A stretch of 64,000 bases of DNA from Synechococcus sp. BO 8801 (GTDB lineage Bacteria > Cyanobacteriota > Cyanobacteriia > PCC-6307 > Cyanobiaceae), in NCBI RefSeq assembly GCF_002252675.1, contig NZ_NQKY01000012.1, forward strand, positions 1-64,000, read 5' to 3'. This document shows, in pieces, positions 26,640-35,038 of this stretch (its first letter is position 1; every line of letters begins with the position of its first letter). Below the pieces are notes generated by a model. It searched no databases, was not told where the DNA came from, and was given only the letters and a program-made list of their open reading frames with translations. The translations under genes were made by a program, and so were the position numbers.

Positions 26640-27799
26640 AGTTCTATTCCTTTCATTTGATGCCCTATGGCGCTCTCGACCTGGATTACGTCGAGAAGCA
26701 CATCTCGGCAAGCCTGGTGCTCCCCAACAGCTATTACGATCCCCAGATTGGCCATCAGCTCTATAACCGCTATCTCGATGAGCTGGAACTAGCCGATGAA
26801 CTCGGTTTTGATGGCGTGTGCGTCAACGAGCATCACCAGTCGGCCTATGGCCTGATGCCCACACCGGCCGTGATGGCGGGGGCGCTCTCCAGAAGCGTGA
26901 AGCGAGGCAAGATCTGCATCCTGGGGCGTGCGTTGCCCCTGCTGTCCAATCCCCTCAGCGTGGCGGAAGAATACGCCATGCTCGACAACATCACCGGGGG
27001 GCGTTTCATTGCCGGATTCGTCCGAGGGATTGGCGTGGAGTATCACGCCACCGGCGTCAATCCCACCTATTCCCTGGAGCGTTTCCATGAAGCGCACGAT
27101 CTGATCATCCGGGCCTGGACGGAAGAGGGTCCGTTTCCGTTCGAAGGCAAGCATTACAGTTACAACTATGTGAATCTGTGGCCGCGTCCTTTCCAACAAC
27201 CCCATCCGGACGTCTGGATTCCCTCCGGAGGCAGCCTGGAAACGATTCGCTGGGCGTCCGATCCCAAACGGAAGTATGTCTATCTGAATGTCTATAGCAA
27301 CGTCGATGTGGCCTGCGGCCTCATGGACACCTACCGGAACTGTGCCGAGGCGTACGGCTATACCGCGAGCTCCGACCAGCTGGGCATGGCCCTGCCCATT
27401 TATGTGGCAGAAACCGATGCAATCGCCCGAAGAGAAGCCAAGCCCCACATCGAGGCGTTCTTCAACAAGTTTCTGCGCATGACCAACGAGATGTTGCTGC
27501 CACCGGGCTACACATCGGTGTCCTCCCTCAAAACGCTCCTGATCACCAGCCGCGAAACGCTGATGGCTAACCATTCCCTGGAGGCTGTCGACAAGCTCGG
27601 CATGTTCCTCGTGGGGTCACCCGAAACCGTCCGTCAGCGTCTGGCGGAGTTTGAGCAACGGCTGGGCATCGGCCATCTCTGCGCCATCATGCAATTCGGC
27701 AGCCTGCCGCATGCGCAGACGAAGCGAAATCTGGAGCTGTTTGCCGAAGAGGTGATGCCCCATTTTCGAGCCAAAGTAACGGCAGGCAGCTGCCCCTAG
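26636..27799 (+). CDS. Luciferase-like (LLM class) flavin-dependent monooxygenase
   Basis: 387 residues. Bacterial luciferase-type TIM barrel: DELGFDGVCVNEHHQSAYGLMPTP near residues 57-80, a KICILGRALPLLSNP.SVAEEYAMLDNITGGRFIAGF segment, WPRPFQQPHPDVWIPSGGS and a late FLVGSPETV motif. It would use FMNH2 and O2 on an unknown substrate. It overlaps the hydrolase by four bases; LLM-hydrolase pairs often act in one degradation or tailoring pathway (inference). Confidence 0.86.
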   Translation: MKFYSFHLMPYGALDLDYVEKHISASLVLPNSYYDPQIGHQLYNRYLDELELADELGFDGVCVNEHHQSAYGLMPTPAVMAGALSRSVKRGKICILGRALPLLSNPLSVAEEYAMLDNITGGRFIAGFVRGIGVEYHATGVNPTYSLERFHEAHDLIIRAWTEEGPFPFEGKHYSYNYVNLWPRPFQQPHPDVWIPSGGSLETIRWASDPKRKYVYLNVYSNVDVACGLMDTYRNCAEAYGYTASSDQLGMALPIYVAETDAIARREAKPHIEAFFNKFLRMTNEMLLPPGYTSVSSLKTLLITSRETLMANHSLEAVDKLGMFLVGSPETVRQRLAEFEQRLGIGHLCAIMQFGSLPHAQTKRNLELFAEEVMPHFRAKVTAGSCP

Positions 27800-27985
27800 G
27801 GGCCGATGGCAGCCAACCCCCGGCAGGCCCGCAGCACCACATCGGAATAGACGCACAGGCCCAGTCTTCGTTGCAGAAGAAGGGCACTGGAAGGCCGGCC
27901 GTTTCCCCGCTTGCTCCCCACCCCGGCACCCAGGCTCGCCGGCCACGGCGGGCTGCCTACCATCGCCCCTTTGCCGCCCTTCCCC
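27800..27985. pseudogene. Short decayed copy of the 3' end of the M14-like gene
   Basis: On the minus strand the codons ending at about 27804-27855 read YSDVVLRACRGLAAIGP, matching the C-terminus ADVVLRACRGLGG of the DUF2817 gene at 28881-29966. 19 bases (27827-27845) are identical to 28903-28921. No intact frame extends upstream. It lies just past the flavin monooxygenase gene, so it probably marks a duplication or insertion junction. Confidence 0.6.
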
Positions 27986-28750
27986 ATGGCCAGCCAATGG
28001 CAGAACTTTCTGCGCAACCTGGGGGAGTGGCGGGGCAGCTTCACCACGATCAGCGCCGGCGGCGAGGTGCTGGAGAGCCATCCGTCGGTGCTGACGCTGG
28101 CGGCGGGCGATGACGACGACCACCTGGTGCGCTTCAGCCTGCAGCGCTGGCCAGCCGGCACGGCGATCGCCACGGGCGGCGGACCGGCGCCGGGGGCGGG
28201 CGAGCCCAGCCGCGCCATGGAGCAGGACTACCGGACCCTCGGGCGCCAGGTGGTGTTCTTCGATTCCGGGGCGTTCAACAAGGGGTCGCTGCAGGTGGCG
28301 CCGAACACGGTCTTCGGCGGTGAGTTCGGCTTCATCGCGGCCGACCGGCGCCACCGGATCGTGCAGCTGTACAGCCCCGACGGCCGCTTCGATCAGCTGG
28401 TGCTGATCCGCGAGTTCCGTGCCGGCAGCGACGCCGCCGAGGCCGCGCCCGCCAACGCCGAGCAGCTGCTGGGCCACTGGCAGGGCCAGTCAGCCACGAT
28501 CAGCGCCGACTGGCACGAGTCCGACACCAGCGACGTGCAGCTGGAGCTGGGGCCCGCGGAGCTGGAGGCGCTGCAGCTGCTGCCCGATGGCGGCTTCGTG
28601 CATCTGCCGGAGCAGGTGAGCCACCGGGCCGCCTTCGAGCTGGTGGGCGGCTGGCTGCCGGCCCCGGGCCGGATGGAGCGCCTCATCCGCCGCTACGACG
28701 CCACCGGCGCCTGGGTCTCCGCCAGCCACGAGGTGCTGGAGCGCGTCTGA
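27986..28750 (+). CDS. DUF3598-type (lipocalin/CpcS-like) protein
   Basis: 254 residues from ATG 27986. SQWQNFLRNLGEWRGSFTTIS.GGEVLESHPSVLTL, QVVFFDSGAFNKGSLQVAPNTVFGGEFGFI....RHRIVQLY and a second repeat-like barrel with LLGHWQGQSAT fit the cyanobacterial DUF3598 family, related in fold to the CpcS/CpeS bilin lyases and lipocalins. A small-molecule or bilin ligand is possible but unproved. An upstream open extension to 27911 is not conserved. Confidence 0.78.
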   Translation: MASQWQNFLRNLGEWRGSFTTISAGGEVLESHPSVLTLAAGDDDDHLVRFSLQRWPAGTAIATGGGPAPGAGEPSRAMEQDYRTLGRQVVFFDSGAFNKGSLQVAPNTVFGGEFGFIAADRRHRIVQLYSPDGRFDQLVLIREFRAGSDAAEAAPANAEQLLGHWQGQSATISADWHESDTSDVQLELGPAELEALQLLPDGGFVHLPEQVSHRAAFELVGGWLPAPGRMERLIRRYDATGAWVSASHEVLERV

Positions 28751-28880
28751 GGGGCCGGCACGCCGGCAACGGCCTCACTGCGGCGGCAACCCATCCAACA
28801 TCTGCCAGAGAAGCGGGCACATTTTTATTGCGCCTGAAAAAGGTACGCAGGGTTGGATGACAGGGCATCAAGGGCTTCGC

Positions 28881-29966
28881 TCAACCCCCCAATCCCCGAC
28901 AAGCCCGCAGCACCACATCGGCGCAGCGCCCGTACACAGCGGCCCGCCAGGCGGGGCTGTCGATCAGGAAGGCATCGCGGACCTGGCGGCGGATCGCTTC
29001 GCGGTGGGGGGTGGGGCGATCGGGCACGGCGTGCAGCCAGGCATCGGCGCGCAGGGCGGCCAGCACCTGATCGATCGGCCGGGTGCCGAATTCCAGTGCC
29101 AGATAGCTGAGCTCCAGCGCAGGGAGCATGCGGCGCAGAAACACCGGCAACGACCCCGACACCACCGATGAGCTGGAGGGGCCCTGGCCGGGCCGGGTGA
29201 GCTCCGGGCCATACCAGCGTTGCAGCCGCTCCCAGTCGACGCCTGTGCTGCCGCTGCCGATCAGCTCCCCGTAGCCCCAGGGGCCCAGGCCGGTGTGCAG
29301 GTCGATCACCGCCAGGCGGCGGCAGGCCGGGCCCAGGTGCTCGGTGAGGATCGTCTCCAGGGTGGACAGCGACCAGCTGGGGCGGCTGCCGCCGTAGAAG
29401 AGGCCGGTGGGATGGGTGTACTGGCCGCGCTGCAGCGCCGCCTGGTAGGCGGCCATCCCGTGCCCAGTGATGAAGGCCTCCAGCAGGGTGTCGGCCCGTT
29501 GCCGCTCGGGCCCGTCCCAGTCGCCGGGCAGCAGGGCGTCGTGGAGGGCGTCGTAGGCCGGGTTGTCGGGCAGGGGGCCGCGGAAGTCGAGGCCGTTGCG
29601 GTTGAGATCGATGTTGTGTTCGTTGCCGCGGCGCAGCCAAGCGAAGCCATGGGGGTTGAGGGCATGGATCAGCAGCGCCCCGCCGCCGGCCGGCAGGGCG
29701 CCGTGGAGTTCATCCAGCAGAACGCTCACCTGGCAACCGGATCCGGCCAGGCCCTCCACGCCGTGGGTACCGGAGATCAGCAGCAGCAGGGACTCGGGCT
29801 CGGCAGGACCCAGGGCCGCCGCATCGATGGCGAGCGGCTCACCGGCCGGGCCGTGGTGATCGGGCAGGACATGGCTGCTGAGCCGGGCGCCGGCGCCAAC
29901 GGCGGCGGCCAGGAACGCCTCACGGGCCGAGCGGTAATCGGGGTGGAAGAAGTCGCTGGTGGCCAT
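28881..29966 (-). CDS. DUF2817 / M14-like zinc carboxypeptidase-family protein
   Basis: 361 residues. M14-type features: LLISGTHGVEGLAGS (first zinc His and Glu), ALNPHGFAWLRRGNEHNIDLNRNGLDF, VIDLHTGLG (second zinc His region) and a late ALEFGT (catalytic Glu). No signal peptide. These enzymes hydrolyse peptide or amide bonds at a zinc site; the substrate is unknown. Its 3' end has a decayed duplicate at 27.8 kb. The integron-like array begins upstream of its start. Confidence 0.85.
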   Translation of the reverse strand: MATSDFFHPDYRSAREAFLAAAVGAGARLSSHVLPDHHGPAGEPLAIDAAALGPAEPESLLLLISGTHGVEGLAGSGCQVSVLLDELHGALPAGGGALLIHALNPHGFAWLRRGNEHNIDLNRNGLDFRGPLPDNPAYDALHDALLPGDWDGPERQRADTLLEAFITGHGMAAYQAALQRGQYTHPTGLFYGGSRPSWSLSTLETILTEHLGPACRRLAVIDLHTGLGPWGYGELIGSGSTGVDWERLQRWYGPELTRPGQGPSSSSVVSGSLPVFLRRMLPALELSYLALEFGTRPIDQVLAALRADAWLHAVPDRPTPHREAIRRQVRDAFLIDSPAWRAAVYGRCADVVLRACRGLGG

Positions 29967-29993
29967 GGGGGAGGGGTGCGGGGCCGGGGGCGA

Positions 29994-30105
29994 TCAGAAG
30001 GGGTGGTCGTCGTGGCGGGTCACCGCCTGGATGTCGGCGTCGCTGGTGAAGATCTTGTCAAGCGCACTGATGATCGCCATCACATCCTGCGGCTGGTCGT
30101 TCGAG
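29994..30105 (-). pseudogene. Remnant 3' gene fragment
   Basis: A short frame ending TGA at 29994 reads NDQPQDVMAIISALDKIFTSDADIQAVTRHDDHPF, with coding-like composition but no start. It is cut off at its 5' side near 30105 by the broken cassette. I do not recognise the parent gene. It is likely a chromosomal gene truncated when the cassette array arrived, or the tail of the frameshifted cassette. Confidence 0.4.
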
Positions 30106-30650
30106 CACCGCCGTCCTCTGATATGCCTGGTCCGGCGCCTGGGATGCCCTCCACGCGGGGCGGCATAGGAAGCCCGCTATTCAAGCCGTCTGTAGTCGGC
30201 AGCCATCCTGGGTCTGGCTCGCCGCACCAGTCGGCATAGGCGACAGGTAGTACCCCACGTTCGGCCAAACCGAGCATCTGGACGTACCAGCCGGCATACC
30301 CCCAGTCTGTACCTTGGCCCAGTTTGGCGATGGCGGGGAAGCGGTCGAGGAACTTTGAAGCGAGCTGCCGCGCCGTGTTCTTCAGCGAGTCCTCCCAGCC
30401 GAAAAAAGTTGCTGTCCTGCCCCGTTGTGTAGTGGCCTGCATCATCGATGTCGTTCATCATTGCGCCGTGTATGCGCTGGATGATTCCGACGTGGGTGAC
30501 TGAGCACCGCCAGTGCATCACAGATAGTGACATGCCTGGCACAACCCCAAGCCGCTGGCAGTAGAGCTTGTGCAGCTCGTGGAGCATCAGCAGCTCCCGA
30601 TGAGAGCGCCGCACTAGCGGGTCGTAATCACGCTCCACAGTTAATGACAT
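30080..30650 (-). pseudogene. Frameshifted cassette gene of unknown function
   Basis: Two frames read as one protein. From ATG 30650 the first frame gives SLTVERDYDPLVRRSHRELLMLHELH... up to TTGQDSNFF. The second continues as GWEDSLKNTARQLASKFLDRFPAIAKLGQGTDWGYAGWYVQMLGLAERGVLP. The switch lies at a run of six A (30402-30407, plus strand), a typical slip site. The ATG sits two bases from the box of the decayed attC, as expected for a cassette. Family not recognised. Confidence 0.6.
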
Positions 30651-30651
30651 C

Positions 30652-30740
30652 CGACAACCCGAGTTCATCATCACCCGCAATCAGCACTTCTGCATAGATG
30701 ATTATCAATAAGGCGGGTCGACTGAATGGTGATGCTAGGC
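30652..30740 (-). repeat. Probable decayed attC site (site 0)
   Basis: 89 bases, the same length as attC 4 and 5. On the minus strand it opens with GCCTAGC (AAC changed to AGC), which holds the TAG stop of the ATPase gene. It has complementary inner arms (CATCACC / GGTGATG; ACCCGC / GCGGGT) and closes with GTTGTCG. Both outer boxes are degenerate, so activity is doubtful. Confidence 0.55.
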
Positions 30741-32360
30741 GCGTCTTCTTTGCCTACCTGTCTTCACGCTATGCTTTTTGGGATTTAAAGTAGAGCTACT
30801 CGACTCCTTGTATATCAGCCCTGCTCGCCTTATTGAATCTGTGGCATTGTCGCGCCAGAACTCAATAATCTCAAGTTCTCGCTTCTTTCTGGAAGCCGTA
30901 TATTGACTTACATCAAGCATAAACGCTTCAAACGTTTTTCCAGGTCTGTCGGCGACGGTAACACGACTTCTCACGCGATGGACAAGCCTAAGATCCACTA
31001 ATTCCTCGATTGGTGCCAACTCACTTTCCGGAAGGCCCTTGTCAACCAGAAAGACATTAGCTCTAGATAAATCGTTGACAAACAGGCCAATCTTCGCGAA
31101 CTCCTCCTCGAGCTCCTGACGTTCATCGAGAGTATCGCGTGTCAGTTCTTCTCTCTTCGATGAATCGTATTCGCCGGCCGCTGCGTTTATATCCTCTGCT
31201 CCAACCTTTTCGCCGCGAGAGGTCACACCACGCTCACGGGCAATTAAGATCGAGCGCCGAAGGAGTCCGATGAAGTCGCGTGCCACTCCCCCGCTAGCAA
31301 GCACTAGCCTATCGAGTGCGTACCGAGTGAGAAAGTCACTCTTGCGGATGCCACTTTCATCCAGAAAAGAGAGAAGGATCTTTTCTAGAAAGGCGCTAGT
31401 GACCTTATACTTCTCTAACGTTAAGTCAAGGTCAATCTCGCCAATATCGTCCCCAATCTTCATTCCAATCGGCGGATCACCATGAACATACCATTGTGTT
31501 CGGTGTCTTATTGTCCCAACCTTGAGCCACAAGCTATTTCCTTTTGAGATGCGATGAAAGTAGTCAAGTACTTGAGCTTGATACCGTCGAGGAATGTGAT
31601 ACAAGTCATCAAGGAAGAGAAACGCATCGCCGTCAGAAAGCGTTGCCATTCTTCGGAATAGAGCCTGATAGTCGGGGATGTGGCGGTGTAAATGCTGTAT
31701 CTTCTTGTGTGTGAAACGAGCGGTGAGTTGCTCTGTGCGTTCAGCTGAAGTTGTACCACCATCCTCATGACTAAAGGCAACCGGGGATGCCTCAAGGCCA
31801 ATTTTCAATAAGTCAGACTGGCTTTCTTGAGCCTTTGTTCCAACGCTTGCCTCGATTTCGGCATCGTCCTCAGAAAACAATAGATCTCTAAGCACAACTA
31901 GCTGGTCACGGAGATCTTCCGAAAGGCTCTGAGCCTGTTGCCGGTTAAATGGAGATCGCTTGGGTTTACTGCCAAACAATCGTGCCCAAAAAGATGTCTT
32001 GCTCGCGGGTGCAATCGCCGCAGTTTCGAGCCAATCAGCAAAACGATTAAAGGTTTCAACCAGAACGCTGATTAACACGTCTGGATATTCGTGGCCCTTA
32101 AATGACTCAAGGTCCACGAAAGCTATTGGCCGCCTGTCCACGGTTAGATCTTGCGCAGCTTTGCGAAGCAGGCTCGATTTCCCGGACCCACGCCGACCGA
32201 AGACGAGATGATGTGTTCTGGACGTCGCACGAGTAAGAGTGCCTGCGGCTGGTTCAATGAAGCGTTTGATGCTTGCCTGGGAAGAACGTGTCGCCTCCTC
32301 AAGCAAAACCTCAAGGTCGGCCACCTCAGGGCTGTCTAGGAATTCACAATCTCGTGCCAC
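30735..32360 (-). CDS. Cassette-encoded P-loop ATPase (AAA/STAND-like)
   Basis: 541 residues from a GTG start. Walker A is FGRRGSGKSSLLRKA near residues 52-66 and Walker B DAFLFLDDLYHI near 243-254, preceded by a variable insertion rich in Ser and Glu. A sensor-like region ASGGVARDFIGLLRRSILIARERG near 360-385 is typical of ORC/STAND-type AAA proteins. The C-terminal third has a winged-helix-like VDLRLVHRVRSRVTV segment and a basic tail. It resembles ATPase components of defence or DNA-sensing systems, but no partner is adjacent. Its stop lies in the attC box. Confidence 0.65.
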   Translation of the reverse strand: MARDCEFLDSPEVADLEVLLEEATRSSQASIKRFIEPAAGTLTRATSRTHHLVFGRRGSGKSSLLRKAAQDLTVDRRPIAFVDLESFKGHEYPDVLISVLVETFNRFADWLETAAIAPASKTSFWARLFGSKPKRSPFNRQQAQSLSEDLRDQLVVLRDLLFSEDDAEIEASVGTKAQESQSDLLKIGLEASPVAFSHEDGGTTSAERTEQLTARFTHKKIQHLHRHIPDYQALFRRMATLSDGDAFLFLDDLYHIPRRYQAQVLDYFHRISKGNSLWLKVGTIRHRTQWYVHGDPPIGMKIGDDIGEIDLDLTLEKYKVTSAFLEKILLSFLDESGIRKSDFLTRYALDRLVLASGGVARDFIGLLRRSILIARERGVTSRGEKVGAEDINAAAGEYDSSKREELTRDTLDERQELEEEFAKIGLFVNDLSRANVFLVDKGLPESELAPIEELVDLRLVHRVRSRVTVADRPGKTFEAFMLDVSQYTASRKKRELEIIEFWRDNATDSIRRAGLIYKESSSSTLNPKKHSVKTGRQRRRA

Positions 32361-32490
32361 ACTAGATCACTCTAACTTGCGACATACTACCAAACCATAC
32401 CCTCTCGCGCAAAGCAACCATCAGTACATTAAACCGCCCACTTAATTCGGCAAATCAGCCTAACAAGGTTGGTGCCGGTCTCAGTGGGGC

Positions 32491-32575
32491 GCATAACGCT
32501 CAAGATCACAAGCCGGCAAGAGCCTCAGCCTAGAAACCAGCCTAAGCTCCCGTCTTCTGTATCCTGATGTTAGGC
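32491..32575 (-). repeat. attC site 1
   Basis: 85 bases. On the minus strand GCCTAAC (32569-32575) opens and GTTATGC (32491-32497) closes. Inner arms ATCAGGATA / TGATCTTGA pair with mismatches. The closing end TGATCTTGAGCGTTATGC is nearly identical to that of site 2. Another GTTAGGC lies at 32458-32464, before the ATPase gene. Confidence 0.75.
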
Positions 32576-32613
32576 CTGAGGGCAGGACAGATCTAAATCT
32601 AGTTGTATTCTGC

Positions 32614-33497
32614 CTAGAGCACAATTAGCCTGTCGAGGCCTGGATAATCCCTCGTATTCTCAATTGCTTCAAGCAGTTGATCCATTGTGGGTTGTCTTAT
32701 AGTCTCAACGGTGCCACACCATTTTACCTCTAATGCATGTCCATTGATTAGGGCGATTGAATGCTGAACTCCCTCGGTAAGATATGTAACTGGATTAGGC
32801 GCTAATGCCTGAAGGGCGAGCCATATGAATTCATCATCCCCCTTCTCGACAGCCCGCGCCAATCGCTTTTGGTCGACATGGGAATTACCACGATTGCGCA
32901 TCGTAAATATGAGTGCTCCATGCCTTAAAGTATCCAGTTCCCATGCGTATTCTTCGTGCAGTGCAGCAGCGAAGCTATCAACAAGGAGAAAGTGCACTCC
33001 ATGGGACGGATGGAGGAGAAGCTCGGCCAGGGTTTTCCCAGAGAAACAGCAGTCAAGCACAACGGATAGCCGAAGACTTCGTTGTTCTGCTCGCCAAGTA
33101 TGTTCTGCAATTACATTAGCGATCTTCTCTGCCGATAGACATGCATCGCTTAGCACTACTTCCCCTGCCTTCGTTCCATGTCCAGCAAATACAAGATTGA
33201 TTTGTCCACCGCCCCACCGAGACGCACTTTTATTGTGATGTAAGCAGCCCACAGACTCAGTGATTGCAGCAACAACTTCGGAGCGAGACGGGTTCTGCAG
33301 CAAGGTAAAGCGAGTATCTTGGGATTTGTCGCTATAGAAGTGTTCGGCCCAATACTTCGCATCAGCAATTACATGATCTAGCTTTGCGCCGTTGCGTGAC
33401 CTTCGAACACCTGCAGGACTATCACGAAGCACCCCTCCTCGGGCCCCTCGCACGCGATCACAATACTTGTCTGGAAATTGGAATCAGGCTGCGGCAT
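32614..33497 (-). CDS. Caspase-like cysteine protease (C14 family), probably frameshifted near the N-terminus
   Basis: The catalytic pair is clear: INLVFAGHGTK (His) and LSVVLDCCFSGKT (Cys), about 40 residues apart, with VIADAKYWAEHFYSDK as the first helix. The single frame opens only at GTG 33453 and lacks the first core strand. In the next frame an ATG at 33497 gives MPQPDSNFQTSIVIACEGPEEG, a proper caspase first strand, ending in a stop 39 codons on. So the cassette gene most likely starts at 33497 and carries a one-base frameshift near 33435, or uses internal initiation. Substrate and partner unknown; caspase-like proteins often act as abortive-infection effectors. Confidence 0.75.
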
Positions 33498-33569
33498 TTA
33501 CGATTTGCCTGGGGCTGATGTGAATCAGGGCTGTTGAATCTGTGTAAAGCACAAGAAGCGCTACAAAGC

Positions 33570-33656
33570 GCCTAACGCTCAAGATCAATGGTTGGCCGGA
33601 TTACATGGGAATAATCCAAAAGTTCTATGCCCGACCGCTGGATCTTGATGTTGGAC
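33570..33656 (-). repeat. attC site 2
   Basis: 87 bases. Minus strand: GTCCAAC (33650-33656) then ATCAAGATC, central spacer, TGATCTTGA then GCGTTAGGC (box 33570-33576). The inner nine-base arms TCAAGATCA / TGATCTTGA are complementary. Lies about 75 bases past the stop of the nuclease-like gene. Confidence 0.88.
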
Positions 33657-33729
33657 GGCACGATAAGCGTATGGACAGTTATAGGCGGAACGGAAGCTGC
33701 TATGAATATCGATCTAAGTCCCAATGCAT

Positions 33730-34875
33730 TCATTGAAGAGTTCCTCTATGATTCGGAGTCGTAGGCAGCTGAATTTCCAAAAGCTGAGGCGTCCGAAGAT
33801 GTTGAGCCGCATACGGATTAGGCAGCCACTGAATGATTTCTGGGACATGCATGAGCAGGACGCCGCTTAGGTATTGAGCCCATTCTTTTTCGAATAGAGC
33901 GCCGAAATCCTGCTTATAGCACCGAGAGTTAGGCCCATAGTCCCAATCATCCATGAGCCGCCTCCAAGGACCTGAAAGTGCAGCAAGCAAGTCTTCCGGG
34001 TAGGAAGCACGTTTCTCGGCATAATACTTAGTTTGCATCTCAGGAGGAGCCAAGTAGCAGCAACGAGAACCAGTCAAAGCCGAATGAGCAGTGAGTGGGT
34101 CAAGCTCTGGTTCTCTATTGTCATAGGCTACGATAAACGGGATCGCCTGCTTTTCAGGAGGAAGTTTCCGCTGTTTGCTGGCTTTATGCTCCAGCTCACG
34201 CAGAAGCTTCAATTTGTGTTTCTCAGTCCGGACGCAGTGAAAAGCTGTTACGCCTCCCGAATGGTAGCCCTGTTGAGTAGGCGAGGGTTCGTACTCAAAC
34301 CGAGTTCCATCGATTAGGATTGATCCCCTGTCCAACGGACTGAGATCCTTCAAGTGCTCAATGAATTTGCTTGCAATCGTTCTTGCCTGTTCTTCTGCTT
34401 TGTTCCGCTCCTCAGCTGTGACCCCTGGAATACTCAGGTCATCTGCAAGATAGACAGTAGTCCGAAAGCATAGATTATTCTCTGTTAGTCCTTCCTGAAT
34501 TAGGCTCGACATATCGACACCTCCCGGCGACCCGGACGCTACTTCAATGAGAATCTCGCCGAAGTTTGTGGCAGCAAGTAGGTCTGGGGTGTAGGTTCCG
34601 TTACGACCGAATTCTTCGTCGGGAAGCATCCTGACTGAACATCCTAGGCGAGAAAAAATGTTTGCAATACGGAGCTCGGAGAGCAATGAAATAAACTTGG
34701 ATCCGCTTATTGGTTGCGCCAATTTCTCCGTTCCAAGGACACCTAAGGTTTCGGCCGCGGACAGGAGTAACTCTGCAGATTCAAACACAGTCGGATATTT
34801 GATCTCGGTATGCAGCTTCTGCAACTGCTGTGGAAAATCTGCAAAGAGCAGGTCAAGGATCGGCGTGTTTGGCAT
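33730..34875 (-). CDS. Cassette-encoded protein with possible PD-(D/E)XK nuclease core
   Basis: 381 residues, no membrane segment. Near residues 67-113, FISLLSELRIANIFSRLGCSVRMLPDEEFGRNGTYTPDLLAATNFGEILIEVAS has the restriction-endonuclease fold layout: an early Glu, then PD, 10 residues, then E-V. The usual final Lys is replaced by Ala, so activity is uncertain. The C-terminal two thirds are not recognised. Composition is AT-richer than flanking core genes. Starts about 55 bases after attC 3. Confidence 0.6.
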   Translation of the reverse strand: MPNTPILDLLFADFPQQLQKLHTEIKYPTVFESAELLLSAAETLGVLGTEKLAQPISGSKFISLLSELRIANIFSRLGCSVRMLPDEEFGRNGTYTPDLLAATNFGEILIEVASGSPGGVDMSSLIQEGLTENNLCFRTTVYLADDLSIPGVTAEERNKAEEQARTIASKFIEHLKDLSPLDRGSILIDGTRFEYEPSPTQQGYHSGGVTAFHCVRTEKHKLKLLRELEHKASKQRKLPPEKQAIPFIVAYDNREPELDPLTAHSALTGSRCCYLAPPEMQTKYYAEKRASYPEDLLAALSGPWRRLMDDWDYGPNSRCYKQDFGALFEKEWAQYLSGVLLMHVPEIIQWLPNPYAAQHLRTPQLLEIQLPTTPNHRGTLQ

Positions 34876-34930
34876 ACTTGAGTGTCATATCTAGATAATC
34901 TTTGGCTTGCAGATAAAGCCCTACAAGGCC

Positions 34931-35026
34931 GCCCAACGCTTGCGTTCAGCTGCAGCCGCATCAAACAAGAGAGCGCGAAGCGCGCCCATAATAGCGCGGT
35001 GGTCAGACTGCAACGCTTTGTTGGAG
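34931..35026 (-). repeat. attC site 3
   Basis: 96 bases, the longest. Minus strand: CTCCAAC (35020-35026), AAAGCGTTGCAG, a GCGC-rich centre, GCAGCTGAACGCAAGC, and GTTGGGC (34931-34937). Arms GCGTT / AACGC and GCAG / CTGC pair. Confidence 0.82.
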
Positions 35027-35038
35027 TTCACGTGCAGT

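Noticed and set aside
28751-28880. Possible terminator or repeat between DUF3598 and the M14-like gene
   Set aside because: A GCCGGC pair is present but without a clear stem and T-run.
32458-32464. Extra GCCTAAC/GTTAGGC box 27 bases from attC 1
   Set aside because: No complementary arm near it, and attC 1 closes properly at 32491-32497 like site 2; possibly chance or a decayed box.
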